Shown piece after piece: positions 34,888 through 44,145 of a stretch of DNA of 64,000 bases. Source of the stretch: Bradyrhizobium sp. CSA207 (lineage in GTDB: Bacteria > Pseudomonadota > Alphaproteobacteria > Rhizobiales > Xanthobacteraceae); NCBI RefSeq assembly GCF_029051685.1, contig NZ_JAACFT010000035.1, positions 28,883-92,882 of the forward strand, written 5' to 3'. Both the position numbers and the translations under genes were made by a program. The notes beneath the pieces are model-generated. The model was given only the letters and a program-made list of their open reading frames with translations, ran no database searches and had not been told where the DNA came from. How positions within the stretch are numbered: the stretch's first letter is position 1; every line of letters starts with the position of its first letter.

Positions 34888-36288
34888 ATGATCCCGGTCA
34901 CGTCCTTTGCCGGCAAGACGGTCGCCGTATTCGGGCTCGGCGGCTCGGGGCTCGCCTCCTGCCACGCCCTGAAGGCCGGCGGCGCCGAGGTGATCGCCGG
35001 CGACGACAGTGCCGAGAACGTCGCCAAGGCGGCGCAAGCCGGTTTCATCACCGCGGACTTGCGCAACGTCTCCTGGGCGAATTTCGCAGCCCTCGTGCTC
35101 GCACCCGGCGTGCCGCTGACGCATCCGGTGCCGCACTGGACTGTGCTGAAGGCGCGCGAGGCGGGCGTCGAAGTGATCGGGGACATCGAGCTGTTCTGCC
35201 GCGAGCGGCGGCGGCATGCGCCGGACGCGCCGTTCGTCGCCATCACCGGCACCAACGGCAAGTCGACCACGACGGCGCTGATCGCGCACCTGACCAAGGT
35301 GGCCGGCTACGACACCCAGATGGGTGGCAACATCGGCACCGCGATCCTGTCGCTGGAGCCGCCGCGCATGGGCCGCGTCCATGTGATCGAGATGTCGTCC
35401 TACCAGATTGATCTCACGCCCTCGCTCGATCCCTCCGTCGGCATTCTGCTCAACGTCAGCGAGGATCACATCGACCGTCACGGCACCATCGCGCGATACG
35501 CCGCGGTGAAGGAGCGCCTCGTCGCCGGCGTTCAGGCGAGCGGCACCTCGATCGTCGGCGTCGACGACGGCTTTTGCCGCGACATCGCCGACCGGCTCGA
35601 CCGCGCCGGCAAGAACGTGGTGCGCATCTCCGTCAAGAATCCGGTGGCCTCCGGCATCTATGTCGAGCACGGCACGATCGTTCGGGCGTCGGGCGGCGCC
35701 AAGAGCGACGTCGCCGCGCTCGGCGGCATCGGTTCGCTGCGTGGGCTGCACAATGCACAGAACGCGGCCTGCGCCGCCGCTGCCGCGCTCGCGATGGGCA
35801 TCAGCCTCGATGTGCTCCAGAACGGCCTGCGCAGCTTTCCCGGCCTGGCGCACCGCATGGAGCAGGTCGGCCGCCGCGGCAACGTGCTGTTCGTCAACGA
35901 CTCCAAGGGCACCAACGCGGATGCCACCGCGCATGCGCTGTCGTCCTTCGCCGACATCTTCTGGATCGCCGGCGGCAAGCCGAAGGCGGGCGGCATCACT
36001 GGCCTGACCAGCTTCTTCCCGCGCATCCGCAAAGCCTATCTGATCGGCGAGGCGGCGCAGGAGTTTTCGGGAACACTGGGCACGCAGGTGTCGCACGAGA
36101 TCAGCCAGACGCTCGATGTCGCGGTCGCGAATGCCGCGCGCGATGCGGAAGCTTCGGGCCTCACGGACGCGGTCGTGCTGCTCTCGCCCGCCTGCGCCTC
36201 CTTCGATCAGTACCGCAATTTCGAGATCCGCGGCGCCAAGTTCCGCGAGCTGGTGCAGGCCTTGCCGGGTGTGAAGCCCGTGGTGTGA
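34888..36288 (+). CDS. murD: UDP-MurNAc-L-alanine:D-glutamate ligase
   Basis: Adds D-glutamate to UDP-MurNAc-L-Ala. The 466-residue enzyme has an N-terminal Rossmann-like domain (GKTVAVFGLGGSGLA), the ATP loop TGTNGKST (120-127), GNIGTAILSL near 146, and a C-terminal domain ending LLSPACASFDQYRNFEIRG. Close spacing to mraY suggests one transcript. A family D repeat follows it directly. Confidence 0.97.
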   Translation: MIPVTSFAGKTVAVFGLGGSGLASCHALKAGGAEVIAGDDSAENVAKAAQAGFITADLRNVSWANFAALVLAPGVPLTHPVPHWTVLKAREAGVEVIGDIELFCRERRRHAPDAPFVAITGTNGKSTTTALIAHLTKVAGYDTQMGGNIGTAILSLEPPRMGRVHVIEMSSYQIDLTPSLDPSVGILLNVSEDHIDRHGTIARYAAVKERLVAGVQASGTSIVGVDDGFCRDIADRLDRAGKNVVRISVKNPVASGIYVEHGTIVRASGGAKSDVAALGGIGSLRGLHNAQNAACAAAAALAMGISLDVLQNGLRSFPGLAHRMEQVGRRGNVLFVNDSKGTNADATAHALSSFADIFWIAGGKPKAGGITGLTSFFPRIRKAYLIGEAAQEFSGTLGTQVSHEISQTLDVAVANAARDAEASGLTDAVVLLSPACASFDQYRNFEIRGAKFRELVQALPGVKPVV

Positions 36289-36319
36289 GTAGGGCACGTC
36301 GGCTCGTCATTCTCCGCTG

Positions 36320-36420
36320 TCGTCGCCCGGCTTGACCGGGCGATCCAGTACGCCGCGGCTGTGGTTATGAACCTCGCCGCCTCTGGAATACTGGATGCCC
36401 CGCCTTCGCGGGGCATGACG
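36320..36420. repeat. inverted repeat, family D (copy 2), murD-ftsW gap
   Basis: TCGTCGCCCGGCTTGACCGG then GCGATCCAGTA on the left, and TACTGGATGCCCCGCCTTCG then CGGGGCATGACG on the right. Same form as 17262-17366. It occupies the 243-base gap between murD and ftsW. Confidence 0.87.
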
Positions 36421-36468
36421 GGGATTTGAGATGGGCGCTCGCCTGCATCTTCAAACATTCGCTCTTCC

Positions 36469-36483
36469 TTAACCTCCCGGTAA
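36469..36483. promoter_or_regulatory. CtrA-like site before ftsW
   Basis: TTAA-CCTCCCG-GTAA matches the CtrA consensus TTAA-N7-TTAA at seven of eight positions. It lies 49 bases before the ftsW ATG. CtrA controls division genes in several alphaproteobacteria; its action here is an inference. Confidence 0.35.
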
Positions 36484-36531
36484 CCAACCTCGGCGACCAA
36501 TGGACCGACCTCTGTCCGAAAGCGGCCGCCC

Positions 36532-37683
36532 ATGCTCTCCCGTGAAGAACGCACCCCCTTTTCCGAGTGGTGGTGGACCGTCGACAAGCCGCTGATGGGC
36601 GCCATCCTGGCGCTGATGCTGTGCGGCGTCATTCTGTCGCTGGCGGCCAGTCCGCCGGTTGCGACCCGCATCGGGCTCGATCCCTTCCACTTCTTCAGCC
36701 GCCACGTGATGTTCCTGGCGCCGTCCTTCATGGTGCTGGTCGGCGTCTCCTTCCTGTCACCGCGGGCGATCCGCCGCTCGGCGCTGATCATCTTCGCGGC
36801 CAGCATCATCCTGATCGTGCTGACGCTTGCGATCGGCCCGGAGGTGAAGGGCTCACGGCGCTGGATCACGCTGCTCGGCGTCAACATCCAGGCCTCTGAA
36901 ATTGCCAAACCTTCGTTTGTCGTCGTCGCGGCCTGGCTCTTTGCGGAATCGACCAGGCGGCCCGAGATGCCGGCGACCTCGATGGCGCTGGTGCTGCTGT
37001 TGATGCTGGTCTCGCTGCTCGTGATGGAGCCCGATTTCGGCCAGACCATGCTGATCCTGATGGTGTGGGGCTCGCTGTTCTTCATCGCGGGCATGCGCAT
37101 GATCTGGGTGTTCGGTCTCGCGGGTGCTGCCGCCGCCGGCCTGTTCAGCGCCTATCTGTTCGTTCCCCACGTCGCCGGCCGCATCAAGCGCTTCATGAAT
37201 CCGGCTTCCGGCGACACCTTCCAGGTCGATACTGCGATGGAAGCGTTCTACAACGGCGGCTGGTTCGGTCTCGGACCGGGCGAGGGCATCGCCAAGCGCA
37301 GCCTGCCGGACAGCCACACTGATTTCGTGTTCGCGGTCGCGGCCGAAGAGTTCGGCATCATCCTGTGCCTCGCCATGCTGACGCTGTTCGCCTTCGTCGT
37401 TATCCGCACGCTGTCGCGCGCCTACGCCAATGAGGACATGTTCTCGCGCTTTGCGGCCTCGGGTCTGGCGATCCTGTTCGGCGTCCAAGCCGCGATCAAC
37501 ATGTCGGTCAACCTCCAACTCATCCCCGCCAAGGGCATGACGCTGCCCTTCATCTCCTATGGCGGCTCCTCGATCGTGTCGCTCGCCTATGGCGTCGGCA
37601 TGATGCTGGCGCTGACCCGGCTGCGTCCGCGCACCGAGGTCGAGGCAAGCGGCCACGCCGAGGCGATGCGCAGCTACGCGTGA
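36532..37683 (+). CDS. ftsW: septal peptidoglycan polymerase FtsW
   Basis: A SEDS-family glycosyltransferase of 383 residues that polymerises lipid II at the septum with FtsI. About ten spans are visible. Signature pieces are LMEPDFGQTMLILMVWGSLF, the large loop FQVDTAMEAFYNGGWFGLGP, and the C-terminal GMTLPFISYGGSSIVSLAYG. The gene has its own gap upstream with a repeat and a possible CtrA box, so it may have a separate promoter. Confidence 0.96.
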   Translation: MLSREERTPFSEWWWTVDKPLMGAILALMLCGVILSLAASPPVATRIGLDPFHFFSRHVMFLAPSFMVLVGVSFLSPRAIRRSALIIFAASIILIVLTLAIGPEVKGSRRWITLLGVNIQASEIAKPSFVVVAAWLFAESTRRPEMPATSMALVLLLMLVSLLVMEPDFGQTMLILMVWGSLFFIAGMRMIWVFGLAGAAAAGLFSAYLFVPHVAGRIKRFMNPASGDTFQVDTAMEAFYNGGWFGLGPGEGIAKRSLPDSHTDFVFAVAAEEFGIILCLAMLTLFAFVVIRTLSRAYANEDMFSRFAASGLAILFGVQAAINMSVNLQLIPAKGMTLPFISYGGSSIVSLAYGVGMMLALTRLRPRTEVEASGHAEAMRSYA

Positions 37684-37865
37684 TTGCGTGTCCCGGACAA
37701 GCGCAGCGAAGCGGAGCGCAGAGCCGGGACCCAGAATCTCGCAACATGGGCCCCGGTTCAGCAGCGCACCACGCCGCCAAGAGCGGTGCGCTGCGCTGCG
37801 CCCGGCACGAGCACTCCTCGTTTGCGGCTCGCAATGAAAGCTGACAGCCTGTAAAACTCCTCGCC
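37684..37865. repeat. ftsW-murG gap with two hairpin-forming repeats
   Basis: GTGTCCCGGACAAGCGCAGC and GCGCAGAGCCGGGACCCAG form one imperfect hairpin (37687-37734). A second, GCAGCGCACC (37761-37770) with GGTGCGCTGC (37785-37794), is a perfect 10-base stem. No gene is seen in the 182 bases. Confidence 0.7.
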
Positions 37866-38966
37866 ATGGACACGTCTCCCCTGATTCTTCTCGCCGCGGG
37901 CGGCACCGGTGGCCATCTGTTTCCGGCCGAGGCGCTCGGCGTCGAATTGATCCGGCGCGGCTTTCGCGTTCGCCTCGTCACCGACGAGCGCGCGCTGCGC
38001 TACAGCGGGCTGTTCAGCAAGGACATGATCGACGTCGTTGCAAGCGAGACTGCGCGCGGCCGCAATCCGCTCCAGCTCGCCTATGCCGGCCTCACGCTCG
38101 CCGCCGGCACGCTGTCTGCTTTCGGCCTGATCAAGCGTCTCAAACCGGTCGCCGTCGTTGGCTTCGGCGGCTATCCGACGGTGCCGCCGCTGGTCGCGGC
38201 GAAGTTCGCCGGCGTGCCCGGCATCATTCACGACGCCAATGCGGTGCTCGGCCGCGCCAACCGCTTCCTCGCAAGCCGCGTCCGCGCCATCGCGACGTCG
38301 TTGCCCGGCGTGCTCGACCGCGATCCGGCGCTGGCCGGCAAGACCACGACGGTCGGCACGCCGATGCGGCCAGCGATCCTCGCGGCTGCCGCCGTGAAAT
38401 ATTCTGCGCCCGAAGTGAACAGTCCGCTGCGACTGCTCGTCGTCGGCGGCAGCCAGGGTGCGCGCATCATGGCCGACATCGTGCCCGGTGCGATCGAGCG
38501 GCTCGAGCCCGCGCTGTGGAGCCGGCTCGTCCTCACCCAGCAGGTGCGCGACGAGGACATGGCGCGCGTGCGCGCGGTCTACGACAGGCTCAAGATCAAG
38601 GCCGAGCTTGCGCCGTTCTTTACAGACTTGCCGGCGCGGCTCGCCTCCAACCATCTGGTGGTGTCGCGCTCCGGCGCCGGCACCGTTGCCGAGCTTGCCG
38701 CGATCGGGCGGCCCTCGATCCTGGTGCCGCTGCCCGGCTCGATCGATCAAGACCAGTTCGCCAATGCCGGCGTGCTGGCCAAGGTCGACGGCGCGGTCCG
38801 CATCCCGCAGACGGAATTCACCTCCGACCGGCTGGCCGCGGAAATCTCCGGCTTCGCCGCCGAGCCGGCACGCCTTGCCGCGATGGCTGTGGCGGCGAAG
38901 GGGGCGGGGCGGCTCGATGCTGCCGAGAGGCTCGCCGATCTCGTGGTCAAAGTTGCGGGAATCTGA
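37866..38966 (+). CDS. murG: UDP-GlcNAc:lipid I GlcNAc transferase
   Basis: Adds GlcNAc to lipid I to make lipid II on the cytoplasmic face of the membrane. The 366-residue GT28 enzyme starts with the glycine loop LAAGGTGGHLFPAEALG. It carries GFGGYPTVPPLVAA, the second-domain loop VVGGSQGARIM and the nucleotide site SRSGAGTVAELAAIGRPSIL followed by the DQ pair. Repeats flank it on both sides. Confidence 0.97.
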   Translation: MDTSPLILLAAGGTGGHLFPAEALGVELIRRGFRVRLVTDERALRYSGLFSKDMIDVVASETARGRNPLQLAYAGLTLAAGTLSAFGLIKRLKPVAVVGFGGYPTVPPLVAAKFAGVPGIIHDANAVLGRANRFLASRVRAIATSLPGVLDRDPALAGKTTTVGTPMRPAILAAAAVKYSAPEVNSPLRLLVVGGSQGARIMADIVPGAIERLEPALWSRLVLTQQVRDEDMARVRAVYDRLKIKAELAPFFTDLPARLASNHLVVSRSGAGTVAELAAIGRPSILVPLPGSIDQDQFANAGVLAKVDGAVRIPQTEFTSDRLAAEISGFAAEPARLAAMAVAAKGAGRLDAAERLADLVVKVAGI

Positions 38967-38997
38967 CGCGAAACCGGCCAAATTTCCTACTTTTGCC

Positions 38998-39084
38998 GTC
39001 ATGGCCGGGCTTGTCCCGGCCATCCACGTCTTGCAAGAAGTGGTAAGGATTCGTGGATGCCCGGGACAAGCCCGGGCATGACGA
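38998..39084. repeat. inverted repeat, family B (copy 3), murG-murC gap
   Basis: GTCATGGCCGGGCTTGTCCC then GGCCATCCACGTCTTGC on the left; GTGGATGCCCGGGACAAGCC then CGGGCATGACG on the right. It nearly fills the 137-base gap. Confidence 0.86.
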
Positions 39085-39103
39085 CGGAACGACGGGATAG
39101 AGC

Positions 39104-40507
39104 ATGAGACTGCCGCGCGAGATTGGACCCATCCACTTCGTCGGGATCGGCGGGATCGGCATGAGCGGCATCGCCGAGGTGCTGGTCAATCTCGGCTATG
39201 CCGTGCAGGGCTCGGATGCCTCCGACAATTACAATCTCGATCGGCTGCGCAAGAAGGGCGCAAAGGTCACGGTCGGCCATGCGGCCGAGAACGTCGACGG
39301 CGCCGACGTCGTCGTGGTGTCCTCGGCGATCAAGCGCGACAATCCGGAACTGATGGCGGCGCGCGTGCAGCGCATTCCCGTGGTGCGCCGCGCCGAGATG
39401 CTGGCCGAGCTGATGCGGCTGAAGAGCTGCGTCGCCATCGCCGGCACCCATGGCAAGACCACGACGACCACCATGGTCGCGACGCTGCTCGATGCCGGCG
39501 GCCTCGATCCCACCGTCATCAACGGCGGCATCATCAATGCCTACGGCTCCAATGCGCGCCTCGGTGCCGGCCACTGGATGGTGGTGGAAGCCGACGAGAG
39601 CGACGGCACGTTCCTGAAGCTGCCGACCGAAGTGGCGATCGTCACCAATGTCGACCCCGAGCATCTCGATCACTTCAAGACGTTCGAGGCCGTGCAGGAC
39701 GCGTTCCGCAGCTTCGTCGAGAACCTGCCGTTCTACGGCTTTGCCGTGATGTGCATCGATCATCCCGTGGTGCAGAGCCTCGTCGGCAAGATCGAGGATC
39801 GCCGCATCATCACCTATGGCGAGAATCCGCAGGCGGATGCGCGGTTGCTCGATTTGACTTCCGGTGGCGGCGGCTCGAAGTTCAAGGTTGTGATCCGCGA
39901 CCGCAAGGCCGGCACAACGCATGAGATCGGCGACCTCGCGCTGCCGATGCCCGGCCGGCACAACGCATCGAATGCGACCGCGGCGATTGCGGTCGCACAT
40001 GCTCTCGGCATCTCCGACGACAAGATCCGCAGCGCCATTGCAAATTTCGGCGGCGTCAAGCGCCGCTTCACCAAGACCGGCGAGTGGAACGGCATCACCG
40101 TGATCGACGATTACGGCCATCACCCCGTGGAGATCGCGGCGGTCCTGAAGGCCGCGCGCGACTCCTACAGCGGAAAGGTGATCGCCGTGGTGCAGCCGCA
40201 CCGCTACACCCGCCTGCAATCGCTGTTCGAGGAATTCTGCACCTGCTTCAACGATGCTGATGCCGTGATCGTCGCCGATGTCTACGCCGCGGGCGAGGCG
40301 CCGATCGATGGCATCGACCGCGACCATTTCGTCGCCGGCCTGCGCGCCCATGGGCACCGCGAAGTGATCGCGCTGCCGAATGCCAACGAACTCGCCACGA
40401 TCGTCCACGGCATCTCCAAGAGCGGCGATCTCGTCGTGTGCCTCGGTGCCGGCAACATCACGCAATGGGCCTACGCGCTGCCCGGCGAATTGAAGGCGCT
40501 GGGGTGA
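39104..40507 (+). CDS. murC: UDP-MurNAc:L-alanine ligase
   Basis: Starts stem-peptide synthesis by adding L-Ala to UDP-MurNAc. The 467-residue protein has an N-terminal HFVGIGGIGMSGIAEVL loop, the ATP loop GTHGKT (114-119), the EADESDGTFLKL motif and DDYGHHPVEI in the central domain. It is the third Mur ligase of the cluster. Its stop is followed by a long family C repeat before murB. Confidence 0.97.
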   Translation: MRLPREIGPIHFVGIGGIGMSGIAEVLVNLGYAVQGSDASDNYNLDRLRKKGAKVTVGHAAENVDGADVVVVSSAIKRDNPELMAARVQRIPVVRRAEMLAELMRLKSCVAIAGTHGKTTTTTMVATLLDAGGLDPTVINGGIINAYGSNARLGAGHWMVVEADESDGTFLKLPTEVAIVTNVDPEHLDHFKTFEAVQDAFRSFVENLPFYGFAVMCIDHPVVQSLVGKIEDRRIITYGENPQADARLLDLTSGGGGSKFKVVIRDRKAGTTHEIGDLALPMPGRHNASNATAAIAVAHALGISDDKIRSAIANFGGVKRRFTKTGEWNGITVIDDYGHHPVEIAAVLKAARDSYSGKVIAVVQPHRYTRLQSLFEEFCTCFNDADAVIVADVYAAGEAPIDGIDRDHFVAGLRAHGHREVIALPNANELATIVHGISKSGDLVVCLGAGNITQWAYALPGELKALG

Positions 40508-40549
40508 GCATGCGCATGAGGGGCACACAAGTTGCGTCAAAGCACAGTG

Positions 40550-40713
40550 CGCTCCCTCCCCCCTTGTGGGGGAGGCGTAGGCCGCCTTCGGCGGCCGTGC
40601 TTTTAAGATACGCCGAAGCGAAGCTTCGGCTATGGGAGGGGGGTGGCCCCGGGCGAGGTCTGAGTTCGTGGCTACCCCCCTCCCTGACCCTCCCCCACAA
40701 GGGGGGAGGGAAC
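40550..40713. repeat. inverted repeat, family C (copy 3), murC-murB gap
   Basis: CTCCCTCCCCCCTTGTGGGG and CCTCCCCCACAAGGGGGGAG are complementary arms about 125 bases apart. The centre holds GGCCGCCTTCGGCGGCC, a tight hairpin, and CGCCGAAGC/GCTTCGGC. This is the longest repeat in the cluster. Confidence 0.88.
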
Positions 40714-40748
40714 GGAAGCAGTCTGCTCACCTCACCCGAGGATGCGGC

Positions 40749-41666
40749 ATGAGCTTCCCCGACATCACGCCCGATCTCAAAGCCGCGATGCCTGAGCTCC
40801 GCGGCCGGCTGCTCGCCAACCAATCGCTTGCCGAGCTCACCTGGTTTCGCGTCGGCGGGCCGGCGCAGGTGCTGTTCACGCCCGCGGATGAGGACGATCT
40901 CGCCTATTTCCTGGCACAGCTGCCGAACGACATTCCGGTCTATGTCGTCGGCGTTGGCTCCAACCTGATCGTGCGCGACGGTGGCATTGCGGGTGTGGTG
41001 ATCCGGCTCGGGCCGCGCGCGTTCGGCGAGGCCAGCGCGAACGGCGATATCGTCACGGCCGGTGCTGCCGCGCTCGACAAGCGCGTGGCGGAGGTCGCGG
41101 CCAGCGCCAATATAGGCGGGCTGGAATTCTACTTCGGCATTCCCGGCACCATCGGCGGCGCGCTGCGCATGAACGCGGGCGCCAATGGCGGCGAGACCAG
41201 GGATGTGCTGATCGAGGCGACGGGCGTCGGGCGTGACGGTACAAAGTACCTCTTCCCCAACGCCGACATGAAATTCGTCTACCGCAGCAGCGGGGTCGAT
41301 CCCTCCATTATCTTCACCTCCGCGCGCTTCCGCGGCGAGATAAGGGATGCGGAAGCGATCCGCGCGCGCATGGCGGAAGTGCAGAGCCATCGCGAGACTG
41401 CGCAGCCGATCCGGGAAAAGACCGGCGGCTCGACCTTCAAGAATCCGCCCGGCCACTCCGCCTGGAAGCTGGTCGACGCCGCCGGCTGCCGCGGCCTTCG
41501 CGTCGGCGGCGCGCAGGTGTCGGAGATGCACTGCAATTTCCTGATCAACACGGGCGAGGCCACCGCGCACGACATCGAAACGCTGGGCGAGACCGTGCGC
41601 GAACGAGTGAAGGCAAATTCCGGAATTGAGCTACGTTGGGAAATCAAACGCATCGGGGTTTCATGA
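40749..41666 (+). CDS. murB: UDP-N-acetylenolpyruvoylglucosamine reductase
   Basis: An FAD enzyme reducing UDP-GlcNAc-enolpyruvate to UDP-MurNAc with NADPH. The 305-residue protein is of the type I/II size, with TWFRVGGPA (31-39), the FAD loop VVGVGSNLIVRDGGIAG (67-82), IPGTIGGALRMNAGANGG (131-148) and the proton-donating S228 in GGSTFKNP. The ATG at 40749 is used; upstream in-frame codons fall within the repeat. MurA is not in the window. Confidence 0.96.
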   Translation: MSFPDITPDLKAAMPELRGRLLANQSLAELTWFRVGGPAQVLFTPADEDDLAYFLAQLPNDIPVYVVGVGSNLIVRDGGIAGVVIRLGPRAFGEASANGDIVTAGAAALDKRVAEVAASANIGGLEFYFGIPGTIGGALRMNAGANGGETRDVLIEATGVGRDGTKYLFPNADMKFVYRSSGVDPSIIFTSARFRGEIRDAEAIRARMAEVQSHRETAQPIREKTGGSTFKNPPGHSAWKLVDAAGCRGLRVGGAQVSEMHCNFLINTGEATAHDIETLGETVRERVKANSGIELRWEIKRIGVS

Positions 41667-41671
41667 TCACC

Positions 41672-41754
41672 GTCATGCCGGGGCTCGCGAAGCGAGAGCT
41701 ATGATGCGCAATTGCGCATCATAGTTCGCGACTTTGTCGCGCCCGGGAATGACG
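41672..41754. repeat. inverted repeat, family E (copy 2), murB-ddl gap
   Basis: GTCATGCCGGGGCTCGCGAA on the left and TCGCGCCCGGGAATGACG on the right form the outer arms; ATGATGCGCAATTGCGCATC is an inner palindrome. It fills most of the 108-base gap. Confidence 0.85.
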
Positions 41755-41774
41755 AACTGGAGAGATTGCGGACT

Positions 41775-42767
41775 ATGAACATGCGCATCACCATCCTCTT
41801 TGGCGGCTCCAACCGGGAGCGTCTGGTTTCGGTCGCTTCAGCCCAGGCACTGCATCAGGCGTTGCCCGAGGCCGATCTCTGGTTCTGGGACGTGCAGGAC
41901 AAGGTGCACGTCGTCCAGTCCAAGCAGCTGCTCGAACATGCCCGTCCGTTCGAGGACGAGTTCAAGCCCGGCACGCGCGGCATTCCGCTGGAGCAGGCGC
42001 TTGACCAGGCCAAGGCCGAGGACCGCGTTCTGGTGCTCGGCCTGCACGGCGGGCGCGCCGAGAACGGGGAATTGCAGGTGACGTGCGAGGCGCGCGGCGT
42101 GGCCTTCACTGGATCCGGCTCGGCCTCCTCGCATCTTGCCTTCGACAAGGTCGCGGCCAAGCGGTTTGCCGCGCTCGGCGGCGTGACGCCGCCGCCAAAC
42201 ATTGCGCTCGAGACGATCGACGAGGCCTTTGCCGAATACGGCAGGCTGATCGCGAAGCCGGCGCGGGACGGCTCGAGCTACGGACTGATCTTCGTCAACG
42301 CCAAGCAGGACCTCGTCGCCGTCCGCAATGCGGCAAAGCATGAGGAGTACGTCATCGAGCCCTACATTGCCGGCGTCGAGGCAACCTGCGGGGTGCTGGA
42401 GCGGCCCGACGGTTCGATCATCGCGCTGCCGCCGATCGAGATCATTCCGGGCGAGGGCAATTTCGACTACGCGGCAAAATATCTTTTGAAATCGACCCAG
42501 GAGATCTGCCCGGGCCGCTTTACGGCCGAAGTCACCGCCGCGCTGAAGCAGCAGGCGATGCTGGCGCATCGCGCGATGTCCTGCACTGGCTATTCGCGCT
42601 CGGACTTCATCGTCTCGGACAAGGGGCTGGTCTATCTCGAAACCAACACGCTGCCCGGGCTGACGAAGTCTTCGCTCTACCCCAAGTCGCTGAAGGCCGA
42701 AGGCATCGCGATCGTCGACTTCCTGCGCGGCCTGATTGAGCTCGCCGAACGGCGGGTGCGGAAATAA
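41775..42767 (+). CDS. ddl: D-alanine--D-alanine ligase
   Basis: Joins two D-Ala for use by MurF. A 330-residue ATP-grasp enzyme with N-terminus MNMRITILFGGSNRERLVSV (a variant of the usual GG-x-S-x-E-R-E start), LVLGLHGGRAENGELQ, the phosphate loop KPARDGSSYGL, and C-terminal YSRSDFIVSDKGLVYLETNT and NTLPGLTKSS that bind Mg2+ and substrate. The sequence is divergent from E. coli DdlB but its motifs and position between murB and ftsQ support the call. Confidence 0.92.
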   Translation: MNMRITILFGGSNRERLVSVASAQALHQALPEADLWFWDVQDKVHVVQSKQLLEHARPFEDEFKPGTRGIPLEQALDQAKAEDRVLVLGLHGGRAENGELQVTCEARGVAFTGSGSASSHLAFDKVAAKRFAALGGVTPPPNIALETIDEAFAEYGRLIAKPARDGSSYGLIFVNAKQDLVAVRNAAKHEEYVIEPYIAGVEATCGVLERPDGSIIALPPIEIIPGEGNFDYAAKYLLKSTQEICPGRFTAEVTAALKQQAMLAHRAMSCTGYSRSDFIVSDKGLVYLETNTLPGLTKSSLYPKSLKAEGIAIVDFLRGLIELAERRVRK

Positions 42768-43116
42768 TTAGGACTGGTTAACGGCGAAACGGGCGAAACC
42801 GCCTGGTTTGGCGGCCAAAACCGGTAAAATGCCGGACATTGCGGCATAAATGCCTCACAGCGCGGGGCAAAAAGCTTTCCGCGTTAACGAACTTTACCTT
42901 TTGTTTACCAGGAAGGCCGAAGGTTAACGCTGGCGGCGCATATGGCGCTTTGGCTGCCGGCGCGTGAGCTGTTGCGGGTGATCTCGCCTCCAGCGAACGC
43001 TTTGAAGGGGAAAGGCTTCTTCTGCTGAAGACCAGCACCCGGTCGGCAAGTCCGAGACGTCCATGTTCGCCAGGACCCGCGTGATGTCGCGGGCAAACTG
43101 TTGACGAGCTCGTGCA
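42768..43116. promoter_or_regulatory. 349-base ftsQAZ promoter region
   Basis: No gene seen. A small hairpin, CCGCC-TGGTTT-GGCGG, lies near 42799-42814. Then come several short AT-richer motifs: TTAAC (42884-42888), TTTACC (42893-42898), TTTACC again (42904-42909, 11 bases on) and GGTTAACG (42922-42929). These resemble CtrA or similar cell-cycle half-sites. The size of the gap suggests a separate ftsQAZ promoter. Confidence 0.4.
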
Positions 43117-44145
43117 ATGGATGGTGCAGGAAGCCTCACCCGGTCGCTTTTCAGATCGCTGAGGCCCCAAGCTGACCTGAAGGCGGCCGCTGTCGGAGCG
43201 GTCGTGCTTCTGCGCGAGTGGGTGGACCAGAAACGCAACGAGAGGCGTGCTGCCGCGAGCGACAAGGTCAGGACCAAGGCCAGAGCCATACCCATCATCG
43301 AGCGCGAGCCGCCGCCGCGCATGGTGGCGCTGGTTGAGCGCTATCTGCCGCGCCGGGTCGGGATCAGCATGACCGTGCTGCTGCTGATCGGAAGCTGCGG
43401 CTTCGGCATCGTCAAGGGCGGCCATCTCCAGGATTTCGTCACCGCCGTCGGCGACGCCCGCAATGCGCTGGCCAATTCCGCTGGCTTCCGCATCACCTCC
43501 GTCGTCATCAACGGCCGCAAGCAACTCAGCCAGGATGAAATCCTTGCGATCGGCGGCGTCAGCGGCCGTTCCTCGCTGCTGTTCCTCGATGCCGACGGCG
43601 TCCGTGACAAGCTCAAGGCCAATCCCTGGATCGCGGATGCGACCGTGCTGAAGCTGTATCCGGGCCAGCTCATGATCGAGATCACCGAGCGCAAGGCGTT
43701 TGCGCTGTGGCAGCAGGCTGGCCGGCTCTCCGTGATCGCCGATGACGGTGCCGTGCTCGAGCCCTACGTGTCCCGCCGCTTCCTGTCGCTGCCCCTCGTG
43801 GTGGGCAAGGGTGCCGATACCCAGGCTCGCGACTTCCTGGCCCTGCTCGCGCGCTATCCGCAGGTGAATTCGGTGACGAAAGCCGCGATCTACGTCGGTG
43901 AGCGGCGCTGGAACCTGAGGCTGAAGGACGGTCTCGACATCCGCCTGCCCGAGCAGGACGTCGGCAACGCCCTTGCGACGCTTTCCAGGCTCGATAAGGA
44001 CGACAAGCTGTTCTCCCGCGACATCCTCGCCGTCGACATGCGCCTGCCCGATCGCCTGGTGGTGCAGCTGTCCGACGACGCCGCCAAAGCGCGCGAGGAC
44101 CTGTTCAAGGACAAAAAGAAAAAGAAGGCCGGAGACTCCGCATGA
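43117..44145 (+). CDS. ftsQ: cell division protein FtsQ
   Basis: A 342-residue bitopic septal protein. It has a long, basic cytoplasmic tail (1-72), one span (about 76-95), a POTRA domain (FRITSVVINGRKQLSQDEIL, about 125-200) and the FtsQ/DivIB beta domain with RKAFALWQQAGRLSVIADDG. It bridges FtsL-FtsB to the FtsA-FtsZ ring. The C-terminal tail is Lys-rich. Its stop overlaps ftsA by four bases (ATGA). Confidence 0.94.
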   Translation: MDGAGSLTRSLFRSLRPQADLKAAAVGAVVLLREWVDQKRNERRAAASDKVRTKARAIPIIEREPPPRMVALVERYLPRRVGISMTVLLLIGSCGFGIVKGGHLQDFVTAVGDARNALANSAGFRITSVVINGRKQLSQDEILAIGGVSGRSSLLFLDADGVRDKLKANPWIADATVLKLYPGQLMIEITERKAFALWQQAGRLSVIADDGAVLEPYVSRRFLSLPLVVGKGADTQARDFLALLARYPQVNSVTKAAIYVGERRWNLRLKDGLDIRLPEQDVGNALATLSRLDKDDKLFSRDILAVDMRLPDRLVVQLSDDAAKAREDLFKDKKKKKAGDSA

